This document shows positions 54,657 to 63,945 of a DNA stretch of 64,000 nucleotides, piece after piece. The notes beneath the pieces were generated by a model that searched no databases, was not told the DNA's origin, and was given only the letters and a program-made list of their open reading frames with translations. The DNA lies in contig NZ_MZMV01000016.1 in assembly GCF_002210435.1 (NCBI RefSeq), positions 55,845-119,844 on the forward strand. Reading direction: 5' to 3'. The stretch comes from Micromonospora wenchangensis. GTDB lineage: Bacteria > Actinomycetota > Actinomycetes > Mycobacteriales > Micromonosporaceae. Made by a program: the position numbers and the translations under genes. How positions within the stretch are numbered: the first letter of the stretch is position 1; each line of letters begins with the position of its first letter.

Positions 54657-54997
54657 CCGAACTCGCGACCCGTGCCCAGGCCTTCGGCCTGATCGCGGAG
54701 GGGGTCGCCGCCGGGCTGAGCGCGCCCTGGCGGCTCTACCTCGCCCGGGGCTGCCGCTACCTGTCACTGAGCGTCGGCGACCGCGACGAGTGGAACGCCT
54801 GGCGGACCCATCTCGGCTGCCCGGAGATGAGCGTCCGGGTCTACGACGCCGGTGGTGAGATCCGCCGCTCCTCGATGGCCGAGGTCGTGCTGGACGGCTG
54901 TCGGATCAGCGTCGAACTGGTCGAGGAGGTCAGCACCGAGGACCTGGAACGGCTGCTGGTCGTCGACCCGAGCCCGGCCGAGCCGGAGGACCGGTGA
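54653..54997 (+). CDS. Hypothetical 114-residue protein
   Basis: An acidic cytoplasmic protein with LATRAQAFGLIAEGVAAGLS at the N-terminus and an alternating strand-helix pattern. I recognise no family. The GTG start has GAGG about 8 nt upstream and overlaps the small ORF by GTGA. The codon use is normal for this genome. The next gene follows by 31 nt. Confidence 0.72.
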   Translation: MTELATRAQAFGLIAEGVAAGLSAPWRLYLARGCRYLSLSVGDRDEWNAWRTHLGCPEMSVRVYDAGGEIRRSSMAEVVLDGCRISVELVEEVSTEDLERLLVVDPSPAEPEDR

Positions 54998-55028
54998 CCC
55001 GGCCGCCGCGGCCCACCGGAGCCGCCCG

Positions 55029-55370
55029 ATGAGCCCCCTGCTCGCCCTGTTCCTCGTCCTCGTCCTCGGAGCGGCCAGCTACGCCGCCGGCCGGCTGCAC
55101 GGCCAGCTCAGCTACCGCATCGGGTACCGCTTCGGCTACCGGCAGGGCTACTTCGACGGGGACCGGGGCGCCTGGAACCGGCGGCGGCGCGACGCCCAGG
55201 CCGTGCTCGCCTCGGCGCTCACCGCCCCGGCCGTGCCGGCCAACGCCGCGCGGCGTCCCACCCCCGCGGTCCGCCAGGGCACCACGTACACCGGCTCCTC
55301 GTTCGCGGCCCCACCCGGCCCGGTCGCCGGCCGGCACCCGACCGGCACCCTGGTCCGCCGGACCGGCTGA
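55029..55370 (+). CDS. Hypothetical protein with one N-terminal membrane helix
   Basis: A 113-residue protein with one N-terminal hydrophobic helix (LLALFLVLVLGAASYAAG) and a segment with repeated Gly-Tyr (YRIGYRFGYRQGYFDGDRGA). The rest is Ala/Pro/Thr-rich. No family is recognised. It follows the 114-residue gene by 31 nt on the same strand and may share its transcript. Confidence 0.65.
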   Translation: MSPLLALFLVLVLGAASYAAGRLHGQLSYRIGYRFGYRQGYFDGDRGAWNRRRRDAQAVLASALTAPAVPANAARRPTPAVRQGTTYTGSSFAAPPGPVAGRHPTGTLVRRTG

Positions 55371-55712
55371 ACCCACGGGAGCCGACGGCCGTCGGTACGG
55401 CGTGCCGACACCTGCCGCGTCGACCCGTGACGCGGTGCCACCGGCCGGGATGCGCGCAGGGGGCAGGCATCCCGGCCGGTCCGCGTCGCCCGCCGCCAGG
55501 CCGCCTGCCCGGTGCGGGGGAGATCCTCGTCCACCCTCTAGCCGAGGCGGCCCGGCGCCGCTAGCGTCTAGGCATGACCCGGGGTTTTCCCGGGTCAGCC
55601 GGCCGCCCGGATCTGCGACCTCGCGCACGGGGTTCCGCATCCGACCCCGTGTCCCCGGGCACCGGAGGAGGCGGAACGCGGATGGCGGATGCCCGTCCGT
55701 CGGAGCAGGCCT
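55371..55712. other. Intergenic region upstream of the PhoH gene
   Basis: About 340 bases without a gene. It holds a perfect 13-bp hairpin (CCGGCCGGGATGC against GCATCCCGGCCGG, near 55441-55480), which could terminate the preceding unit. A TAGCGT box lies 6 nt before an out-of-frame ATG (55574), followed at once by a GACCCGGG-GTTTT-CCCGGGTC hairpin. The PhoH message probably starts near 55574 and its leader begins with this hairpin. Confidence 0.5.
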
Positions 55713-57128
55713 GTGACGACTCGCCGTACGCCCGCCGGTGTCGACCAGATCCCGGCCGCGACTGCCACGACCCGCCGAGCCACCCGGAGCCGCCGTCCGG
55801 CGGCCGCCGCCCCGCCCGGCCCCGAGGAGCCCGGCCCAGCCGGCCAGGTGTTCGTTCTGGACACGTCGGTGCTCCTGTCCGACCCGGCGGCCTTCCACCG
55901 CTTCGCCGAGCACGAGGTGGTCCTGCCGCTCGTGGTGATCTCGGAGCTGGAGGGCAAACGACACCACCCGGAGCTGGGCTGGTTCGCCCGCCAGTCCCTG
56001 CGCATGCTCGACGAGCTGCGGGTCCGGCACGGTCGCCTGGACCGTCCGGTGCCCGCCAACGAGTCCGGCGGCACGCTCACCGTGGAGCTGAACCACTCGG
56101 ACGACGGCGTCCTGCCCCCCGGGTTCCGCAACGAGTCCAACGACGCGCGCATCCTGTCGGTGGCGCTGAACCTGGCCGCCGAGGGGCGGGAGGTGACGCT
56201 GGTCAGCAAGGACATGCCGCTGCGGGTCAAGGCCGCCTCGGTCGGCCTGCGGGCCGACGAGTACCGGCACGGCCAGGCCAGCGACCCGACCTGGACGGGG
56301 ATGGCCGAGCTGGAGCTGGGCGAGGACGAGATCGGCCGGCTCTACGCCGGGGACTGCCTCGACCTGGACGCCGCCGCCGGCCTGTCCTGCCACACCGGCC
56401 TGGTGCTGCACTCCACCCGGGGGTCGGCGCTGGGGCGGGTGCTGCCCGACAAGACCGTCCGGCTGGTGCGGGGCGACCGCGAGGCGTTCGGTGTGCACGG
56501 CCGCTCGGCCGAGCAGCGGATCGCGCTGGACCTGCTGCTCGACGAGTCGATCGGGATCGTGTCGCTGGGTGGCCGGGCCGGCACCGGCAAGTCGGCGCTG
56601 GCGCTGTGCGCCGGGCTGGAGGCGGTGATGGAGCGCCGCAGGCACAAGAAGGTGGTGGTCTTCCGGCCGCTCTACGCCGTCGGCGGGCAGGAGTTGGGCT
56701 ACCTGCCCGGGTCCGAGTCGGAGAAGATGTCGCCCTGGGCGCAGGCGGTGTTCGACACCCTCGGGGCGGTGGTGCACGAGAACGTGCTGGAGGAGGTCAC
56801 CTCGCGGGGCATCCTGGAGGTCCTTCCGCTGACCCACATCCGGGGCCGGAGCCTGCACGACGCGTTCGTCATCGTCGACGAGGCCCAGTCGCTGGAGCGG
56901 GGCGTACTGCTCACCGTGCTGTCCCGGATCGGGCAGGGCTCGCGGGTGGTGCTCACCCACGACGTCGCCCAGCGGGACAACCTGCGGGTCGGGCGGCACG
57001 ACGGGGTGACGGCGGTGATCGAGGCGTTGAAGGGTCATCCGCTCTTCGCGCACGTCACGCTGAACCGGTCCGAGCGGTCCCCGATCGCGGCGATGGTGAC
57101 GGATCTGTTGGAGGACATCCCGGGCTGA
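55713..57128 (+). CDS. phoH2: PIN-PhoH family protein (PhoH2-type)
   Basis: A 471-residue fusion of a PIN ribonuclease domain (about 45-190, starting [19 protein letters not shown]) and a PhoH-type ATPase/RNA helicase domain (about 255-471, Walker [16 protein letters not shown], then [18 protein letters not shown]). PhoH2 proteins unwind and cleave RNA in an ATP-dependent way. GTG 55713 is chosen because GGAG lies 7 nt upstream and the domain follows a short variable N-terminus; an ATG at 55689 is also in frame. Mycobacterial phoH2 is close to the cis-prenyltransferase and glpX genes, as here. Confidence 0.86.
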   Translation: MTTRRTPAGVDQIPAATATTRRATRSRRPAAAAPPGPEEPGPAGQVFVLDTSVLLSDPAAFHRFAEHEVVLPLVVISELEGKRHHPELGWFARQSLRMLDELRVRHGRLDRPVPANESGGTLTVELNHSDDGVLPPGFRNESNDARILSVALNLAAEGREVTLVSKDMPLRVKAASVGLRADEYRHGQASDPTWTGMAELELGEDEIGRLYAGDCLDLDAAAGLSCHTGLVLHSTRGSALGRVLPDKTVRLVRGDREAFGVHGRSAEQRIALDLLLDESIGIVSLGGRAGTGKSALALCAGLEAVMERRRHKKVVVFRPLYAVGGQELGYLPGSESEKMSPWAQAVFDTLGAVVHENVLEEVTSRGILEVLPLTHIRGRSLHDAFVIVDEAQSLERGVLLTVLSRIGQGSRVVLTHDVAQRDNLRVGRHDGVTAVIEALKGHPLFAHVTLNRSERSPIAAMVTDLLEDIPG

Positions 57129-57172
57129 CCGTCGCGGGGGCGGGGTCCGCCCGCCATCGTCCGCATTCACTT

Positions 57173-57188
57173 TGTGGCGCAGGTCACA
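57173..57188. promoter_or_regulatory. Crp-like operator upstream of the transglycosylase gene
   Basis: TGTGG-N6-TCACA (57173-57188) differs at one position from the Crp/GlxR consensus TGTGA-N6-TCACA. It lies 228 nt before the transglycosylase start. In mycobacteria the cAMP regulator Crp controls rpfA, a related cell-wall enzyme. Confidence 0.5.
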
Positions 57189-57415
57189 ATATGCGTGCCG
57201 GGTTTCCCATCGGCCTCACTGTGCGCGATCGTGTCCCACGAGCGCCCACGTCCCGGTGGGGGTGTCGGTGACCGTTCGTCCCGTCCTGGGGCCGGTCGCC
57301 GCCCTCTGCCGGTGCGTCGGTGGCGACCGGCTCAGGTCGGGGCGCTCGCGGCACGACCGCGCCCGTCCAGGGCCGGTCCGCGCCGCGTCCTTGCCCCCGA
57401 CGAAAGGGACACTTC

Positions 57416-58111
57416 GTGAGTCGGCTGTGGAGCCGGTTCGGTGCCCGTACGGCCGCCGTCGCACTGCTCTCCGTGGGCGTTGCCGGCGGTTTCTATCTGG
57501 GCGAAGACCGCGAAACCCAGCAACAGGGCCTGACCGCGCAGGTCGGCCTCCAGGTCGACCAGGCCGAGTACGACTACCAGCGCGACCGGCAGGCCGACCA
57601 CCGGCGGGAGTCCGCCAAGCAGCGGGCCGCCGAGTACCAGGCGAAGCTGCGGGCCGCCGCGGCGGCCAAGGAGGCCGCCCAGCGGGCCAAGGCCGCCGAG
57701 GCCGCCGCCGCGTCGCGGAAGAAGGAGCGCGAGGCCGAGGCCAAGGCCAAGGCGGAGGACGGGAAGATCAAGGCCTACGCCGGCCCGGTCCCCGCCTCGT
57801 GCAGCTCGTACAGCGGGCACCGCAAGACCGGTTGCGCGATGCTCCTCCAGGCGGGCTTCAAGATCGACCAGATGCCCTGCCTGGACAAGCTCTGGAACAA
57901 GGAGAGCGGCTGGAACCCCAAGGCCAGCAACTCCTCGTCCGGCGCTTACGGCATCCCGCAGGCGGTGCCGGGCAGCAAGATGAGCTCGATCGCCAGCGAC
58001 TGGCGGACCAACCCGGTCACCCAGATCAAGTGGGGCCTCGGCTACATCGAGGGCCGGTACGACAACCCGTGCGGCGCCTGGGCCAAGAGCCAGAGCGAAG
58101 GCTGGTACTGA
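57416..58111 (+). CDS. Secreted lytic-transglycosylase-like protein
   Basis: A 231-residue exported protein. A signal or anchor helix (about 10-30, TAAVALLSVGVAGGFYLG) is followed by a charged Ala/Lys/Glu helix (about 45-115) and a C-terminal lysozyme-like domain (about 128-231) with LWNKESGWNPKASNSSSGAYGIPQA and the WGLGYIEGRYDNPCGAW end. The Glu in NKESGWNP is the likely catalytic residue. This layout is common in actinomycete cell-wall hydrolases related to Rpf. The GTG start has AAAGGGA 8 nt upstream. A Crp-like site lies upstream, and a strong terminator downstream. Confidence 0.88.
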   Translation: MSRLWSRFGARTAAVALLSVGVAGGFYLGEDRETQQQGLTAQVGLQVDQAEYDYQRDRQADHRRESAKQRAAEYQAKLRAAAAAKEAAQRAKAAEAAAASRKKEREAEAKAKAEDGKIKAYAGPVPASCSSYSGHRKTGCAMLLQAGFKIDQMPCLDKLWNKESGWNPKASNSSSGAYGIPQAVPGSKMSSIASDWRTNPVTQIKWGLGYIEGRYDNPCGAWAKSQSEGWY

Positions 58112-58122
58112 GCGACGACACA

Positions 58123-58160
58123 GACGGCGGGGCGGGTGGGCGACCACCCGCCCCGCCGTC
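58123..58160 (+). terminator. Strong terminator hairpin
   Basis: A perfect 17-bp stem (58123-58139 with 58144-58160, GACGGCGGGGCGGGTGG) with a GCGA loop just after the transglycosylase gene. Confidence 0.8.
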
Positions 58161-58225
58161 GTCGTACCCCCGGTGGCACGGGACCCGGGTGGCGGTCGGC
58201 GAAGAATGCTGATAGCCATGGTGGG

Positions 58226-58879
58226 GTGACCCTGCACCCGACGGGCGGCGACCCCGACCGGTTCGGCACCGAGGCGTTCTACGCGTCGCTCGGCCGGGCC
58301 TTCGTCGCCATGTGCGCGGTGGTGCCGTTCCTCTTCCTCATCGAGGCCCTCGACCAGGGGCTCGGCTTCGGGCTCGACGTGGCCGCCGGGATCATCCCGC
58401 AGCGCGTCCAGGGGCTCGACGGGGTGTTCTTCTCGCCGTTCCTGCACCACGGCTTCGACCACCTCTACAGCAACAGCATCCCGCTGATCCTGCTCGGCAC
58501 CTTCGTGCTGGCCGCCGGCACCCGCCGCTTCCTCTGGTCCACCCTGGTCATCATCCTGGTCAGCGGGCTCGGGGTCTGGTTCACCGGCTCGCCAAACTCG
58601 GTGGTCGTCGGGGCGAGCGGGGTCATCTTCGGTTACCTGGGCCTGCTGTTCACCCGAGGCGTCGTCGAACGGAGCTGGTGGAACTTCGGGGTGGTGCTGC
58701 TGGTCGGGCTGCTCTACGGCTGGCAACTGCTCGGCATCCTGCCCACCGACGAGCGGATCTCCTGGCAGGGTCACCTGTTCGGGCTGCTCGGCGGGGTGGT
58801 CGCGGCGATCCTGTTCCGGCGTCGTCGCCCGTACGACCCGTACCGGGAGTACCGGGTGGAGTCCACCCTGACGCCCTGA
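58226..58879 (+). CDS. Rhomboid family intramembrane serine protease
   Basis: A 217-residue membrane protein with six predicted helices. It has the rhomboid features HHGFDHLYSN (75-83), the catalytic serine in GASGVIFG (S131) and histidine in WQGHLFGLLGG (H183). It should cleave membrane proteins within the bilayer; the substrate is unknown. The GTG at 58226 is chosen by alignment and by GGTGGGG before it. It lies 66 nt after the transglycosylase terminator. Confidence 0.92.
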   Translation: MTLHPTGGDPDRFGTEAFYASLGRAFVAMCAVVPFLFLIEALDQGLGFGLDVAAGIIPQRVQGLDGVFFSPFLHHGFDHLYSNSIPLILLGTFVLAAGTRRFLWSTLVIILVSGLGVWFTGSPNSVVVGASGVIFGYLGLLFTRGVVERSWWNFGVVLLVGLLYGWQLLGILPTDERISWQGHLFGLLGGVVAAILFRRRRPYDPYREYRVESTLTP

Positions 58880-59021
58880 GCGGGCGACCCGCCCGGCCCG
58901 CGTGGCGGGGGCGGGACATGCTTGCCCGGGCCGCACGTCGGGCCTACCGTCGGCAGCAGCACGCGTCGCCCGCCACCGGCGCGGCGCACGTTGATCGCCA
59001 GCGGAAAGCGACGGTACGCCC

Positions 59022-59990
59022 ATGCGTGAGGTCGATGTCGCCGTGATCGGAGCCGGCCCGACGGGGCTGTTCGCCGCGTACTACGCGGGTTTCCGGGGGC
59101 TGTCGGTGGCGGTCGTCGACGCGCTGCCCGAGCCGGGCGGGCAGATCACCGCCATGTACCCGGAGAAGCTGATCCTCGACGTCGCCGGCTTTCCCGCCGT
59201 CAAGGGCCGGGACCTGGTCGCCAACCTGCTCGCCCAGGCCGCGCCCTACCACCCGGAGTACCTGCTCGGCACCCGGGCCGAGAAGCTCGCCCACACCGAC
59301 GGCCGACCGGTGCTGGGCCTGGCCGGCGGCGAGCAGTTGCGCTGCGGCGCGGTGCTGGTCACCGGCGGGCTGGGCAGTTTCACCCCGCGCCCGCTGCCGG
59401 TCGCGGACAGCTTCGTCGGCGGCGGGATCGTCTACTTCGTACCGGAGCCGACCGCGCTGGCCGACCGGGACGTGCTGATCGTGGGTGGCGGTGACTCGGC
59501 GTTCGACTGGGCGGCCACCCTGCAACCGCTGGCCCGCTCGGTGACCCTGGTGCACCGCCGGGAGCGGTTCCGGGCGCACGCCGCGACCGTGGCCCGGGTG
59601 CTGTCGCTGCCGGTGCGGGTCGTGGTCAACGCCGAGGTGACCCGGCTCTACGGCGACGACACGGTCACCGCCGCCGAGATCACCGTCCGGGGCGGGGCGG
59701 CCGAGACCCTGCCGGTCGACACGGTGGTCGCGGCGCTCGGCTTCACGGCCGACTTGGGGCCGCTGGCCGAGTGGGGGTTGCGGCTGGACCGCCGGCACAT
59801 CGTGGTGGACAGCGCGATGGCCACCAACCTGCCCCGGGTCTTCGCCGCCGGTGACATCACCGAGTACCCGGGCAAGGTGCGGCTGATCGCCACCGGCTTC
59901 GGCGAGGCCGCCACCGCCGTCAACAACGCCGCCGTCGCCATCGACCCGGCGGCCCACCTCTTCCCCGGCCACTCCTCCGACGCCGGCTGA
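59022..59990 (+). CDS. Thioredoxin-reductase-like ferredoxin-NADP reductase
   Basis: A 322-residue flavoprotein of the TrxR-type ferredoxin-NADP+ reductase family. It has VIGAGPTGLFAAYYAG (FAD), EPGGQITAMYPEK, VGGGDSAFDWA (NADPH) and VFAAGDITEYPGKVRLIATGFGEAA. The redox CxxC of thioredoxin reductase is absent, so it passes electrons between NADPH and ferredoxin or flavodoxin. The ATG is preceded by GGAAAG. It converges on a TetR-family gene. Confidence 0.88.
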   Translation: MREVDVAVIGAGPTGLFAAYYAGFRGLSVAVVDALPEPGGQITAMYPEKLILDVAGFPAVKGRDLVANLLAQAAPYHPEYLLGTRAEKLAHTDGRPVLGLAGGEQLRCGAVLVTGGLGSFTPRPLPVADSFVGGGIVYFVPEPTALADRDVLIVGGGDSAFDWAATLQPLARSVTLVHRRERFRAHAATVARVLSLPVRVVVNAEVTRLYGDDTVTAAEITVRGGAAETLPVDTVVAALGFTADLGPLAEWGLRLDRRHIVVDSAMATNLPRVFAAGDITEYPGKVRLIATGFGEAATAVNNAAVAIDPAAHLFPGHSSDAG

Positions 59991-60118
59991 CCCCGCTCTG
60001 CGGGCCGACGGGGCCGCTGTGTCTCCCGTGCCGACCTGGCCGTGGTGCCCGCCCGGTCCGCCGTGCGCAGCCTGGCCGTGGGGCCGGCCGGCCCGGGGAG
60101 GTGTCCCGGCGGGCCGGG

Positions 60119-60805
60119 TCAGGGCAGGCCGACGAGGTCGGCCATCAGGGCGGTCTGGTGGTCGAAGTAGGCGTCCCGGTGCGGGACGACCGGGTCGAGG
60201 CGGCCGAAGAGGTCGAAGCTGATCAGCCCGAAGAGTTGGGTCCAGCCGGCCATGCCCCGGGCGAGTAGGGCCTCGGGCAGGCCGGGGAAGAGGCCGGCGG
60301 CGATCTCGGCCAGGTCGGCCCGGACCGGCTCGGGCAGGTCGTCGTCGGGCGGGGTGATCCGGCCGGCGGCCACCCCGTCGCGGAGGATGCCGAGCAGGGT
60401 CAGCGGTGGGCGCTGCGCGGGGAGCACGGTGTCGACCGGGGCGGCGTACCCGGGCACCGGGCTGCCGTAGAGCAGGGCGTACTCGGCGGGGTGGGCCAGC
60501 GCCCAGGTGCGGGCGGCCCGGCAGACGGCGTGCCAGCGTCCGCGCAGGTCGGCCCGGTCGACGGCGGCGTCGGCGGCCTCCACCGCGTCGCCGAGCGCCT
60601 GGTACGCCTCGATGATCAGCGCGGTGAGCAGGTCGTCCCGGCTGGGAAAGTAGCGGTAGATGGCGGACGAGACCATCCCCATGTCCCGGGCGACCGCCCG
60701 CAGGGAGAGGTCGGCCCCGTCGCTGGCGAGGTGGCGGCGGGCCACCGCCTTGATCTCGTCGATCATCTCGGCGCGGACCCGGGCGCGGATCGAGGAAGCC
60801 GGCAT
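60119..60805 (-). CDS. TetR-family regulator with WHG-type C-terminus
   Basis: A 228-residue regulator with an N-terminal HTH (LSLRAVARDMGMVSSAIYRYFPSRDDLLTAL) and a C-terminal WHG-type domain (WAHPAEYALLYGSPVPGY region). It is divergent from the epimerase-like gene. Two palindromes AGAGCA-N-TGCTCT in the shared region are its likely operators. It should repress the epimerase gene and itself until bound to an unknown ligand. Confidence 0.88.
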   Translation of the reverse strand: MPASSIRARVRAEMIDEIKAVARRHLASDGADLSLRAVARDMGMVSSAIYRYFPSRDDLLTALIIEAYQALGDAVEAADAAVDRADLRGRWHAVCRAARTWALAHPAEYALLYGSPVPGYAAPVDTVLPAQRPPLTLLGILRDGVAAGRITPPDDDLPEPVRADLAEIAAGLFPGLPEALLARGMAGWTQLFGLISFDLFGRLDPVVPHRDAYFDHQTALMADLVGLP

Positions 60806-60845
60806 GCGCCTACTCTGCCACGGGGCAGAGCGCCAATCAAAATAG

Positions 60846-60858
60846 AGAGCACTGCTCT
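60846..60858. promoter_or_regulatory. Putative TetR operator A
   Basis: The 13-bp palindrome AGAGCA-C-TGCTCT abuts a TTGACT -35 box (60858-60863) of the epimerase promoter. Confidence 0.6.
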
Positions 60859-60887
60859 TGACTCCGGGGAGCCGGGTCGGTCATGCT
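60858..60887 (+). promoter_or_regulatory. Promoter of the epimerase-like gene
   Basis: TTGACT (60858-60863) and CATGCT (60882-60887) are 18 nt apart. The start would be near 60894, between the two operators. Confidence 0.5.
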
Positions 60888-60900
60888 GGACGCAGCTCAG

Positions 60901-60917
60901 CGAGAGCAATGCTCTCG
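60901..60917. promoter_or_regulatory. Putative TetR operator B
   Basis: The 17-bp perfect palindrome CGAGAGCA-A-TGCTCTCG shares its core with operator A, centred 57 bp away, and lies just downstream of the predicted start. Confidence 0.6.
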
Positions 60918-60947
60918 ATTCGGTCTACCGCTTCGAAAGGTTCTCCC

Positions 60948-61898
60948 ATGTCGCTGCACGTGATCGTCGGTGCCGGCCCGGTCGGCACCGCCACCGCACA
61001 CCACCTCGCCGAGCAGGGCGAACAGGTCCGGCTCGTCACCCGCCGGGGCACCGGCCCCGTCGACCCGGCGATCGAGCGGATCGCCGCCGACGCCGCCGAC
61101 ACCGACCGGCTGACCGCCCTCACCGACGGGGCGGTCGCGCTCTACAACTGCGCCAACCCCGCCTACCACAGGTGGGCCACCGACTGGCCGCCGCTGGCCG
61201 ACGCACTGCTCACCACCGCCGGGCGCACCGGCGCGGTGCTCGCCACCGTCGGCTGCCTCTACGGCTACGGCCCGGTCGACGCGCCGATGACCGAGGACAC
61301 CCCGCTCGCCGCCACCGGCACCAAGGGGCGCGTCCGTAACCGGATGTGGACCGAGGCGCTCGCCGCCCACCGCGCCGGCCGGGTCCGGACCACCGAGGTG
61401 CGCGGCTCGGACTACCTAGGTGCCGAGGGCAACTCCCTGCTGCCGTTGGTGCTGCCGAAGGTGCTCGCCGGCCAGCGGGTCGTCCTGCCGGTGAACTGGG
61501 ACGCCCCGCACACCTGGACGTACGTCGTTGACGTGGTGCGTACCCTGGTCGCCGCCGCGACCGACGAACGGGCCTGGGGACACGCCTGGCACGTGCCCAG
61601 CGCCGCGCCGGCCAGCGTCCGCGAGCTGGCCGTCCGGGCGGCCGAGCTGGCCGACGCCCCGCCGCCGAAGCTGACCCGGCTGCCCTACCCGCTGCTCTGG
61701 CTCGGTGGCCTGACCGACCCCTTCGCCCGCGAGCTGCGGGAGACCGCGCACCAGTTCGCCAGGCCGTTCGTGATGGACTCGACCCGGGCCACCGCCGTCC
61801 TCGGCATCACCCCGACCCCGCTGGACGAGGCGCTGACCGCCGCCGTCCGTACCCTCACCGCCGCCGGGACGCCCACCCCGGCGGGCACGGTCCACTGA
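60948..61898 (+). CDS. NAD-dependent epimerase/dehydratase-like protein
   Basis: A 316-residue short-chain-dehydrogenase-fold protein of the extended epimerase type. The NAD(P) motif is VGAGPVGTATAHHLAEQG, and the chain contains a catalytic YGYGPVDAPMTEDTP-like segment near residue 105 and the RGSDYLGAEGNS motif near 150. The Y-x-x-x-K of true epimerases is not evident, so it could be a reductase or NmrA-like sensor. It is under a TetR regulator with two operators. AAAGG lies before the ATG. Substrate unknown. Confidence 0.82.
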   Translation: MSLHVIVGAGPVGTATAHHLAEQGEQVRLVTRRGTGPVDPAIERIAADAADTDRLTALTDGAVALYNCANPAYHRWATDWPPLADALLTTAGRTGAVLATVGCLYGYGPVDAPMTEDTPLAATGTKGRVRNRMWTEALAAHRAGRVRTTEVRGSDYLGAEGNSLLPLVLPKVLAGQRVVLPVNWDAPHTWTYVVDVVRTLVAAATDERAWGHAWHVPSAAPASVRELAVRAAELADAPPPKLTRLPYPLLWLGGLTDPFARELRETAHQFARPFVMDSTRATAVLGITPTPLDEALTAAVRTLTAAGTPTPAGTVH

Positions 61899-61945
61899 CC
61901 GCCGCCGGTCCGCCCGCACGGACGGTCCGGTCGGGTCGGCGCGGG

Positions 61946-62917
61946 TCAGCGGCGCGGGGCCGGGCCCAGCGCCGCCACCAGCACCGCGACCAGGGTCAGC
62001 GTCGCGCCGGCCAGGGTGGCGGGGCCCGGGTGCGACGCCGACGTCGGCAGCACCACGTCCAGCATCACCGCCCCGACGACCTGACCGGCGATGGTGGCCA
62101 GCCCCAGCAGCAGGACCCCGGTGAACCGGACGATCGCCGCCGCGACCGTGATGAAGACGGTGCCGATCGGGCCACCCAGATAGAGCCACGGCTCGGTCGG
62201 CAGCGCGCCACCGGGAGCACCCCGGACCGCCAGGTCCACGCCGAAGGTGACCAGCAGGGCCACCGTGCCGACGGCGAAGTTGACGCCGGTGGCGACGAGC
62301 GCGCTGTCCGACGCCGCGCGGACCAGCCCGTTGACCGCCTGCTGCCAGGCCAGGCCCAACCCGGCCAGCAGCGGCAGCAGGGCCAGCACCAGGGTGCCCG
62401 GGTCACCGAGCCGGTCACCGACCGCCAGCAGCACGGCCAGCACGGTCAGCACCGCGCCGGCCAGCCGGGAGAGCGTCACCGGCTGCCGACCGCCCGGCCC
62501 GATCCCCGCCCGGTCCACGGCCAGGCTGCTGGCCGACTGACCGGCGACCACCGCCACGGTGAACACCGCCACGCCGAGCGTCCCGATGGTGAGTCCCTGG
62601 GTGGCGACCAGGAACGCCCCGCACACCCCGCCCAGCATCTGCCACGGTCGCAGCGCGCCGGAGCGCAGCGATCCACGCAGTTCGGCCAGCCCACGCCGCC
62701 CGCCGGGCAGCGCGGGGACCAGCACCAGCAGCACCACCAGCCCCAGGCCGAAGGAGACCACCGCGGCGGCGATCCCGTCGGCCAGGCGTACGCCCAGTTC
62801 GCCGTTGATCCGGGACTGGACGGCCACCCCGACCCCGGCGGCGGTCGCCAGCCCGATCCCGGCGATCCGGCGGGAGGTGGGCAGGACGGGGGGAACCGCC
62901 GTGCCGGTCGCTGTCAC
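61946..62917 (-). CDS. DMT-family transporter (YdcZ/DUF606 type, duplicated)
   Basis: A 323-residue membrane protein with about ten helices in two homologous halves. Each half belongs to the YdcZ (DUF606) group of the drug/metabolite transporter superfamily: compare [20 protein letters not shown] near the N-terminus with [19 protein letters not shown] in the second half. The ATG overlaps the stop of glpX by 4 nt (ATGA), so the two are translated together. A link to gluconeogenesis is not evident; the substrate is unknown. Confidence 0.85.
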   Translation of the reverse strand: MTATGTAVPPVLPTSRRIAGIGLATAAGVGVAVQSRINGELGVRLADGIAAAVVSFGLGLVVLLVLVPALPGGRRGLAELRGSLRSGALRPWQMLGGVCGAFLVATQGLTIGTLGVAVFTVAVVAGQSASSLAVDRAGIGPGGRQPVTLSRLAGAVLTVLAVLLAVGDRLGDPGTLVLALLPLLAGLGLAWQQAVNGLVRAASDSALVATGVNFAVGTVALLVTFGVDLAVRGAPGGALPTEPWLYLGGPIGTVFITVAAAIVRFTGVLLLGLATIAGQVVGAVMLDVVLPTSASHPGPATLAGATLTLVAVLVAALGPAPRR

Positions 62918-63945
62918 TCCTGCTCTGCCAGGGGCCTGCCGTCGAAGTCCACCGCCGAGTAGAGGGCCAGCTTCTCCAACCGGTGGTACGAGTCGATCAC
63001 CCGGATCGTGCCGCTCTTGGACCGCATCACGATCGACTGGGTGTACGCCCCGCCCGCCTGGTACCGCACCCCGCGCAGCAGGTCACCGGAGGTCACCCCG
63101 GTCGCCACGAAGAAGCAGTTGTCCCCGGTGACCAGGTCGTCGGTGCCGAGCACCCGGTCCAGGTCGTGCCCGGCGGCGAGCGCCTTCTCCCGCTCCTGCG
63201 CGTCCTGCGGCCAGAGCTTCGCCTGCATCGCCCCGCCCATGCACTTGAGCGCGCACGCCGAGATGATCCCCTCCGGGGTGCCGCCGATGCCCATCAGCAC
63301 GTCGACGCCCGACTCGCCCCGGGCTGCGGCGATCGACCCGGCGATGTCGCCGTCGGAGATGAACCGGATGCCGGCCCCGGTCCGCCGGATCTGCCCGACC
63401 AGGTCGTCGTGCCGGGACCGGTCCAGCACGCAGACGGTGACCTCGGCCACCTCGGTGCCCTTGACCTTGGCGATCCGCCGGATGTTCTCCGCCGGGCCCG
63501 CCTCGATGTCCACCACGTCGGCGTAATCCGGGCCGACGGCCAGCTTCTCCATGTAGAAGACGGCGCTCGGGTCGAACATCGCCCCCCGCTCCGAGACGGC
63601 CAGCACGGCGAGCGCGTTGGGCATGCCCTTGCTCATCAGCGTGGTGCCGTCGACCGGGTCCACCGCCACGTCCACCTCGGGGCCGGTGCCGTCGCCCACC
63701 TGCTCGCCGTTGAACAGCATCGGCGCGTTGTCCTTCTCGCCCTCGCCGATCACCACGACGCCACGCATCTGGATCGAGTTGATCAGCTTGCGCATGGCGT
63801 CGACGGCTGCCCCGTCGCCACCCTCCTTGTCGCCCCGGCCGACCCACCGGCCGGCGGCCATCGCGGCGGCCTCGGTGACCCGGACCAGGTCGAGGGCGAG
63901 GTTACGGTCGAGATCCTGCGGGACCCGCGTCCTGGTGTTCGTCAT
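62914..63945 (-). CDS. glpX: Class II fructose-1,6-bisphosphatase
   Basis: A 343-residue GlpX-type fructose-1,6-bisphosphatase, the gluconeogenic enzyme of actinobacteria, which usually lack the class I type. Signatures: the metal site [26 protein letters not shown], the substrate region [35 protein letters not shown] and [12 protein letters not shown]. The ATG has GAGGAGG 8 nt upstream. It leads a two-gene operon with the DMT transporter. In mycobacteria glpX lies near phoH2, as here. Confidence 0.95.
   Translation of the reverse strand: MTNTRTRVPQDLDRNLALDLVRVTEAAAMAAGRWVGRGDKEGGDGAAVDAMRKLINSIQMRGVVVIGEGEKDNAPMLFNGEQVGDGTGPEVDVAVDPVDGTTLMSKGMPNALAVLAVSERGAMFDPSAVFYMEKLAVGPDYADVVDIEAGPAENIRRIAKVKGTEVAEVTVCVLDRSRHDDLVGQIRRTGAGIRFISDGDIAGSIAAARGESGVDVLMGIGGTPEGIISACALKCMGGAMQAKLWPQDAQEREKALAAGHDLDRVLGTDDLVTGDNCFFVATGVTSGDLLRGVRYQAGGAYTQSIVMRSKSGTIRVIDSYHRLEKLALYSAVDFDGRPLAEQE

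Noticed and set aside
57129..57415. c-di-AMP (ydaO) riboswitch upstream of the transglycosylase gene, as found for some actinobacterial rpf genes
   Set aside because: I could not find the conserved motifs; only a simple 9-bp hairpin near 57292-57340 is present.
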